Source of the DNA: Tillandsia leiboldiana
Taxonomy: Eukaryota > Streptophyta > Magnoliopsida > Poales > Bromeliaceae
Length of the DNA: 64,000 bases
Direction: 5' to 3'
Assembly (NCBI GenBank): GCA_029204045.2
Contig: CM055062.1
Span: 3,764,386-3,828,385, forward strand
Shown piece after piece: positions 58,434-64,000 of the stretch. The notes below the pieces were generated by a model. The model had not been told where the DNA came from. It did no database searches and was given only the letters and a program-made list of their open reading frames with translations. Position numbers and translations under genes: made by a program. Every line of letters begins with the position of its first letter. Positions within the stretch are counted from its first letter, which is position 1.

Positions 58434-59109
58434 TGTAAGGAAAGCGAAAGTGCGTTCATGCGCATTTAATGCAGCGGAAATAATTTTATGATCATAAATA
58501 TGATCTAATCATATATACCTTAACATCATAACATTTTTGATATTAGTGTATATATAAAAATATGTTACAAGATCATCTCGTGAGACACACAAAAAATTAT
58601 TATTCTAATCTAATTAGAAGAAGGGTTAGAATTTCAACCTTTGCTGATTATTGAAATTGTCTGTCGGTTGATATTGGATCTGAACTTCCGATCCTTTGAG
58701 CCGCACAACTGTCCGGCCTCTATGTGTATCCACACAAGGCTGCTCCGGGATCTGTGCTTCACACAATATAATCTCGAAACTCCTTTCGTGATTTCTTGTA
58801 TCAATGTGGAGAATAATTAATTCTCAAATTGTGCTAGCAATTTCAAGAGAATTAACTATAATATAGAGACCAATGATTATAGGAAGACTTCTATCCAATG
58901 ATTAAGAGAACTCTATATGATTACTTCATATACTCTATATGATTACTTCACATGATTTCTCATATGATTCTCTTTATGATTACTATATGATTACTCTCTT
59001 TTTATTATGCCCTATGTTGAGGGAGATTACTCCTCTCTTTTATAGGCTTATGAGCCATAAATGAGAGGAGAGTAAACTCCTCTCATTCATTGGGTAGGAG
59101 GAAACGAAA

Positions 59110-59128
59110 AAGAGAGAGAGAGAGAGAG
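59110..59128. repeat. (GA)n microsatellite in LTR F
   Basis: Nine AG dinucleotides in a row, ending in GGG. Confidence 0.9.
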
Positions 59129-59290
59129 GGAAACTTAACGTTAATAAATGAAAACTCTTTTTTATAACTTAATGTTAATTAATAGGTGAAGAGTTTTCCT
59201 TTATCAATGAATGCATAGCATTTCATTTAGTGTTCAAATGTTTGCAACTTTTAGTTTTCATTCATTAAGTTACTTGGTTTCCCCGCATAC

Positions 59291-59309
59291 ATATACATAT
59301 ATATATATA

Positions 59310-59346
<37 letters not shown>
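59291..59346. repeat. (AT)n microsatellite in LTR F
   Basis: An almost pure AT dinucleotide run of about 55 bp, interrupted by single C bases near 59295 and 59312. Confidence 0.92.
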
Positions 59347-59348
<2 letters not shown>

Positions 59349-60476
59349 CTAACTAGCTTAGCAAATAACAAATACTTTGTTATTTAAGCAAAATGGTCTC
59401 TATAATTCTCTAAGCACAAATCACACGCAACCTTTATTGTGTGTGACCACATAGGTTCAATTCTACCTGGTTGTGAGATGTGACGCTAAACTCTTTTAGT
59501 GTCACCATCGGAACTCCTTTCGATGGACCAAAATATTTTTGACTCTCCCAATTGATTGTGATTAACTATCTTTAATCACTCATGTGGGTCCCACAATCCA
59601 CGAGTGACACCTAGCAGTATGTCGCGGCAGTCCAAGTAGAATGAATAATAGACTAAACCTCTAGGTGTAGTTACCGTGTGATTAAATCCTTCTATCACTT
59701 GTCCTAATTGAGCCGAGGTTATGGATAACTCGTCAAACCCCATTACTCAATTATATATCTTATCTGATCATTACCCGATTTATGAAAACTCCTTTTCATA
59801 AAATCACACTGCCTTGGCCAAGGACTTTTATATCTTAAAGAACAGATAGTATAGGATAGTTACCTCTCTACCGAGGGTGATAGATTCCATCTTGACACAC
59901 ATCTATCTTTATGCATGATCCACTGTAGCCAACATATGTTGACTTTAACTCATGATTAGGGTATAAAGTATTTACACAGTCAAACTACAGTAACCCATAC
60001 GTAAGATAACTGTGGTGCCTCAGGTCAAAGGATCACTCACACCACTACAGCATGGAACAATTTACTGACGAGTGAGTAGACATCCATGTGATTGTTCATA
60101 ATTGGTCACGCTCAGTGAAAATGTTCTCCAACATTCACCTGTATACTTGCTCTAGTGTCACCACACTAATGACTTAAGACTCATCATCCCATAAGGAAAG
60201 CACAGTATACACTGACCTAACCGGATTTATCATCGCCCTCGTGATAATCCTATGATCAGGAGCATTTAAAATTAATTACAAAAGAATACATGTCTCAAAT
60301 TCCTAACATCTTAGAAATATGATTCTTTTACCATTAATTCTAAGGACGATTCATATATATATTTATTTAACAATAATATAAATGAATAAATGCCAATTTA
60401 TTAATTTAATGAAAGATACAAAGATACAAACCCTATAGTTGTGTCACCGATTGGCTTATAGGGCATATAACTAACA

Positions 60477-60486
60477 ATCTCCCACT
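60477..60486 (-). other. Polypurine tract of element F
   Basis: The minus strand reads AGTGGGAGAT immediately before the TG of the LTR, four bases past the polyprotein stop. Confidence 0.82.
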
Positions 60487-60490
60487 TGCA

Positions 60491-63400
60491 CTAAAGCCAA
60501 TCACCCATATAGCGTAGACCCATTTTCTCAAGATGGCCTTCCAGCTTTTGTTGAGTGAGTGCTTTGGTTAGTGGGTCTGCTACATTGTCAGCAGAAGCAA
60601 CCTTTTGTATGAGTATTTCATTCCTTTCAATATAATCTCTGATTATATGATATCGCCGTTCAATATGCTTGGATTTCTGATGAGATCTTGGCTCCTTAGC
60701 TAATGCTATGGCGCTATTATTGTCACAGAAAAGCGGCGTTGGTTCCTTAATAGCTGGAATCACACCGAGTTCTGCAACGAACTTTCTGATCCAAACACAT
60801 TCCTTTGAGGCTTCTGATGCAGTAATATATTCTGCCTCCATGGTGGAATCGGCAGTCGTTGCTTGTTTGGAACTTTTCCAAATAATGGATCCTCCATTAC
60901 ATATGAATAAATACCCTGATGTAGATTTTCTATCGTCAACATCTGACATAAAATCAGAATCTGTGAAGCCTTCTAGCTTCAACTCACCACCTCCAAAGAC
61001 TAGGCACATATCCTTAGTTCTTCTTAAATACTTAAGGATATTTTTAACTGCAACCCAGTGTTCCATACCCGGGTTAGATTGATATCTACTTGTGACACTC
61101 ACAGCTTGTGCGATATCAGGTCTCGTACATAGCATTGCATACATTAGACTCCCAATAGCTGAAGCATATGGAATTCTATTCATACATTCTCTTTCCTCGG
61201 GTGTTTTAGGACACATCTTCTTGGAAAGATAGATTCCATGTCTGAGAGGTAATAGACCTCTTTTGGAATTTTCCATACCGAATCTCTTTAGTACTTCCTC
61301 TATGTACATTCTTTGAGATAGGCCAAGCAACCGTCTAGACCTGTCTCTATAGACCTTTATACCTAAAATATAGGATGCATCGCCTAAGTCTTTCATGGAG
61401 AAATTCTGAGATAGCCACAATTTGACCGATGACATCATCCCAATGTCATTCCCAATTAAAAGTATATCATCCACATATAATATGAGAAATGTGACAGCGC
61501 TCCCACTAGTCTTTTTGTACACACATGGTTCTTCCTCGTTTCTGGTGAAATCAAACGATTTGATTGCATCATTAAAACGAGTGTTCCAACTCCGAGATGC
61601 TTGCTTTAATCCATATATGGATCTCTGAAGCTTGCACACTTTATGATTATCATTGCTAGAGGTGAAACCTTGAGGCTGTTCCATATATATGTCTTCCTCA
61701 AGATATCCATTAAGGAAAGCAGTTTTCACATCCATCTGCCATATTTCATAATCATAATGTGCAGCTATAGCTAGTAAGGTTCGAATGGATTTTAACATGG
61801 CCACTGGCGAGAAGGTCTCCTGATAATCAATACCTTCTCGTTGACTATAACCTTTCGCCACAAGCCTTGCTTTATAGGTCTCAACCTTTCCATTTGAACC
61901 AATTTTTCTCTTGAAGATCCATTTACATCCAATGGGTACTATACCCACTGGTAAATCTTCTAGAGTCCAAACCTTATTGGAATACATGGAGTCCATTTCA
62001 GACTTCATAGCTTCCTTCCATCTCTCAGAGTCGATGTCTAACATCGCCTCTTTATAGCTAGTAGGATCATGTCTATGATCTTTATCTCCCATTAAGAACA
62101 TTTCTTTTACCTTCTCAACGACAAATCCTAAATATCTGTCTGGAGGTTGGGAAACTCTACTAGATCTTCGAAGTGGTTGTATGTACAATGGTTCTGATTG
62201 AGTAGAGATTTTTGGTCGATTATTATAGATTTGTTGCTCATCAGTGACATTCTCATTGAGCTCTATTTTCCTCCCACTACCTCCTTCTTGAATGAATAGT
62301 TTCTCAAGAAAAGAGGCGTGCCGGCTCACAATAATATTTTGATCCTGGGGAAAATAGAAATAGTATCCCAATGATTCTTTGGGATAACCAATGAATCTAC
62401 CTTTATCCGACCTTGCTTCCAATTTGTCTGTCTTCAGCTTCTTAACAAAAGCCGGACATCCCCAAATCTTGAGATGACCAAGAGTTGGCTTTCTACTATA
62501 CCAAATCTCATATGGAGTGGTAGAAACAGATTTGGAAGGTACTCTATTTAAAATATATGCAGCAGTGAGGAGAGCATACCCCCAAAGTGACATAGGCAAA
62601 TCAGTGAAACTCATCATGGATCGCACCGTATCTAATAAAGTGCGATTCCTCCGTTCAGATACTCCATTAAGTTCCGGAGTGCCGGGAGGAGTCCAATGAG
62701 AGATAATGCCATTTTCTTTGAGGTAGTTTAGAAAGTCTGTACTTAAGTACTCTCCTCCTCGATCTGATCGAAGAATTTTTATAAACTTTCCAGTTTGTTT
62801 TTCAACTTCATGTCTAAACTCTTTGAACTTTTCAAAGGCTTCAGATTTTTGTCTCATCAAGTAGACATACCCATACCGTGAATAATCATCAGTAAATGTA
62901 ATGAAGTAAACATAACCACCCCTGGCTTGCACATCAAATGGTCCGCATACATCAGTATGCACCAGGGCAAGTATATTAGTGGCTCTTTCTCCTTGTCCAG
63001 TAAAGGGTAATTTGGTCATCTTTCCTTGAAGACATGATTCACAAGTCGGATATGGCTCGCAAGCCAATGAGCTCAAGAGCCCATCTTTCACCAATTTGTT
63101 AATCCTATCTTCACTGATATGACCTAATCTAAGATGCCACATATGCTTGTGATCTACCTCTTCTCTAGGTCTTTTAGATCCTACGACGTTCATTTCCTGC
63201 TCAACTGTATTTACACTTGCATCCATATGTAAGTGATATAACTTGTCAATCATTGTTCCATAGCCTATCAATTTATTTCTCAAATAAATTAAGCAAGTAT
63301 TTATTTTAAAAATAAATTTGCAACCAATCATTGATAATGAAGAAACAGAAATTAAGTTTCTACTAGCATTAGGAACGTAAAGACAATCTTTTAATTCTAA

Positions 63401-64000
63401 AACTATGCCTGACGGTAATAGTATAGGATAGGTCCCTACGGCTAATGCAGCAACTTTTGCTCCATTACCCACTCGTAGGGTGATTTCTCCTTCCTTCAGC
63501 CTTCTACTTTGTTTTAAACCCTGCATCGAGGTGCACAAGTGAGAAGTGCATGCAGAATCAATTATCCAAGTGGTAGTAGAACATACCGACAGACTAGTTT
63601 CAATAATGAGCAGGTCGGACTTACCTTCAGAAGGATTATCCTTTGCCTTGTTCTTTAGGCTAGCAAGGTATTCGGGGCAGTTCCTTTTCCAATGGCCATC
63701 TCTATTACAGTGGAAACATTTTCCTGTAATGACCTTCTTAGAAACTTGTCTTTTGATATTACCCTTTGGCTTCTTGCTAGGTTTCTTATTTCTCCATTTA
63801 GACTTTCTTTTGGAGGAAGAAGCCCGTTCCATAGCCAAGATTGTCCCCTTGTTACCTTTTATTGTTCCCTCTGCTGTCACCAGCATATTCAAGAGCTCAG
63901 AGAGAGTGCACTGAATCTTATTCATTTGAAAGTTCATGACGAACTGCGAAAGTGAGTCAGGTAAGGACTGCAGAATTAAATCTGTCTGCAAGTCTGCATC
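60491..64000 (-). CDS. Copia Gag-Pol polyprotein of element F (5' end outside window, otherwise open)
   Basis: About 1,170 codons are open from the window edge to the stop at 60491. Counting from 63991, the order is: Gag C-terminal part with the CCHC knuckle CFHCNRDGHWKRNC (about 92-105); protease with WIIDSACTSHLC (Asp about 145; Ala-Cys where many relatives have Gly); integrase zinc domain HLRLGHISEDRI...CESC (about 285-320); integrase core with HTDVCGPF, TFTDDYSRYGYVY, ILRSDRGGEY and NGVSERRNRT; RT with FQMD-equivalent IWQMDVKTAFLNGYL and YVDDILLIGND (about 840); RNase H with GFTDSDFMSDVDDRKSTSG, STMEAEYITASE and DNNSAIALAKEPRSH. It makes all proteins needed for retrotransposition in cytoplasmic particles. 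The intact frame suggests a recent insertion. Lineage within copia is not assigned. Confidence 0.94.
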   Translation of the reverse strand, partial: DADLQTDLILQSLPDSLSQFVMNFQMNKIQCTLSELLNMLVTAEGTIKGNKGTILAMERASSSKRKSKWRNKKPSKKPKGNIKRQVSKKVITGKCFHCNRDGHWKRNCPEYLASLKNKAKDNPSEGKSDLLIIETSLSVCSTTTWIIDSACTSHLCTSMQGLKQSRRLKEGEITLRVGNGAKVAALAVGTYPILLPSGIVLELKDCLYVPNASRNLISVSSLSMIGCKFIFKINTCLIYLRNKLIGYGTMIDKLYHLHMDASVNTVEQEMNVVGSKRPREEVDHKHMWHLRLGHISEDRINKLVKDGLLSSLACEPYPTCESCLQGKMTKLPFTGQGERATNILALVHTDVCGPFDVQARGGYVYFITFTDDYSRYGYVYLMRQKSEAFEKFKEFRHEVEKQTGKFIKILRSDRGGEYLSTDFLNYLKENGIISHWTPPGTPELNGVSERRNRTLLDTVRSMMSFTDLPMSLWGYALLTAAYILNRVPSKSVSTTPYEIWYSRKPTLGHLKIWGCPAFVKKLKTDKLEARSDKGRFIGYPKESLGYYFYFPQDQNIIVSRHASFLEKLFIQEGGSGRKIELNENVTDEQQIYNNRPKISTQSEPLYIQPLRRSSRVSQPPDRYLGFVVEKVKEMFLMGDKDHRHDPTSYKEAMLDIDSERWKEAMKSEMDSMYSNKVWTLEDLPVGIVPIGCKWIFKRKIGSNGKVETYKARLVAKGYSQREGIDYQETFSPVAMLKSIRTLLAIAAHYDYEIWQMDVKTAFLNGYLEEDIYMEQPQGFTSSNDNHKVCKLQRSIYGLKQASRSWNTRFNDAIKSFDFTRNEEEPCVYKKTSGSAVTFLILYVDDILLIGNDIGMMSSVKLWLSQNFSMKDLGDASYILGIKVYRDRSRRLLGLSQRMYIEEVLKRFGMENSKRGLLPLRHGIYLSKKMCPKTPEERECMNRIPYASAIGSLMYAMLCTRPDIAQAVSVTSRYQSNPGMEHWVAVKNILKYLRRTKDMCLVFGGGELKLEGFTDSDFMSDVDDRKSTSGYLFICNGGSIIWKSSKQATTADSTMEAEYITASEASKECVWIRKFVAELGVIPAIKEPTPLFCDNNSAIALAKEPRSHQKSKHIERRYHIIRDYIERNEILIQKVASADNVADPLTKALTQQKLEGHLEKMGLRYMGDWL

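Larger units (their letters stand above)
58434..60476 (-). repeat. 3' LTR of element F (about 2.04 kb)
   Basis: On the minus strand it starts TGTTAGTTATATGCCCTATA right after the PPT. It ends near CTTTCCTTACA at 58434; a slightly longer end at 58428 (ACTGACA) is also possible. Without the partner LTR the inner border cannot be fixed. It contains an (AT)n tract and a short (GA)n tract. Confidence 0.8.
58434..64000 (-). mobile_element. Ty1/copia element F, right end outside window
   Basis: A minus-strand Gag-PR-IN-RT-RH frame is followed by a polypurine tract and an LTR, giving the copia order with integrase before RT. The coding part in the window has no stop or frameshift. The 5' LTR and the start of gag lie beyond 64000. 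It sits in the unassigned LTR-like DNA left of 58434. Confidence 0.93.

Noticed and set aside
1..64000. Host protein-coding genes, tRNA, rRNA or a novel defence or biosynthetic system
   Set aside because: Every convincing coding region belongs to a transposable element. I saw no tRNA cloverleaf or rRNA block and no cluster of non-transposon genes.

Overview
This window is plant nuclear heterochromatin: a nest of transposable elements with no recognisable host gene, tRNA, rRNA or CRISPR array. The pointers to a flowering plant are chromovirus-type Ty3/gypsy elements primed by initiator tRNA-Met, a Sirevirus-like copia element with an envelope-like ORF, a second copia element, and a complete CACTA (En/Spm) transposon with plant-type spliced genes. 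I cannot name the species.

Layout. Positions 1-8583 hold Ty3/gypsy element B on the minus strand. Its left LTR is cut by the window edge, gag-pol is broken, and the right LTR is a full 3,071 bp. B is inserted into an older plus-strand gypsy element A (8584-14365, decayed PR-RT-RH-IN). A also carries a solo LTR D (10733-13406, target duplication GTATG) and a 395-bp unidentified insert (13492-13886). At 14366 begins the 3' half of minus-strand Sirevirus-like element C: LTR, repeated polypurine tracts, an envelope-like ORF, and RNase H/RT. It stops at 20728 against LTR E, a relative of D. E is split into three pieces (20729-22566, 42439-42490, 55638-56768) by two large insertions.

The first insertion into E is G (22567-42438), a minus-strand gypsy-derived array LTR-internal-LTR-internal-LTR. 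Its three LTRs are 4,634 bp each, its two internals 2,985 bp each, and one TTTGG target duplication bounds the whole array. By eye, the middle LTR is a mosaic of the two outer ones, as unequal crossing-over predicts. The second is a 13.1-kb CACTA transposon (42491-55637) with 33-bp perfect terminal inverted repeats and a TNP2-type transposase gene whose five exons splice into one open frame of 1,144 codons. Its second (Ptta/En-Spm) gene has ten exons and one in-frame stop. Between that gene and the left end sit large inverted repeats and CAG/CTG palindrome blocks.

From 56769 to 58433 lies unassigned, LTR-like, partly GC-rich DNA. The window ends in minus-strand copia element F, with its left LTR (about 58434-60476) and an uninterrupted Gag-PR-IN-RT-RH frame running off the edge.

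Working together: A, B, C, D, E and G look unable to move by themselves. The CACTA transposase gene and the visible part of F are the only coding regions that look intact. The LTRs of B, D and E carry clustered CACGTG (G-box) motifs, often near CCAAT motifs and upstream of TATA-like sequences, which suggests a shared transcriptional control. I found no sign of a new defence or metabolic system. The most notable items are the recombinant three-LTR array, the intact CACTA transposase gene and the foldback/CTG structure inside that transposon.
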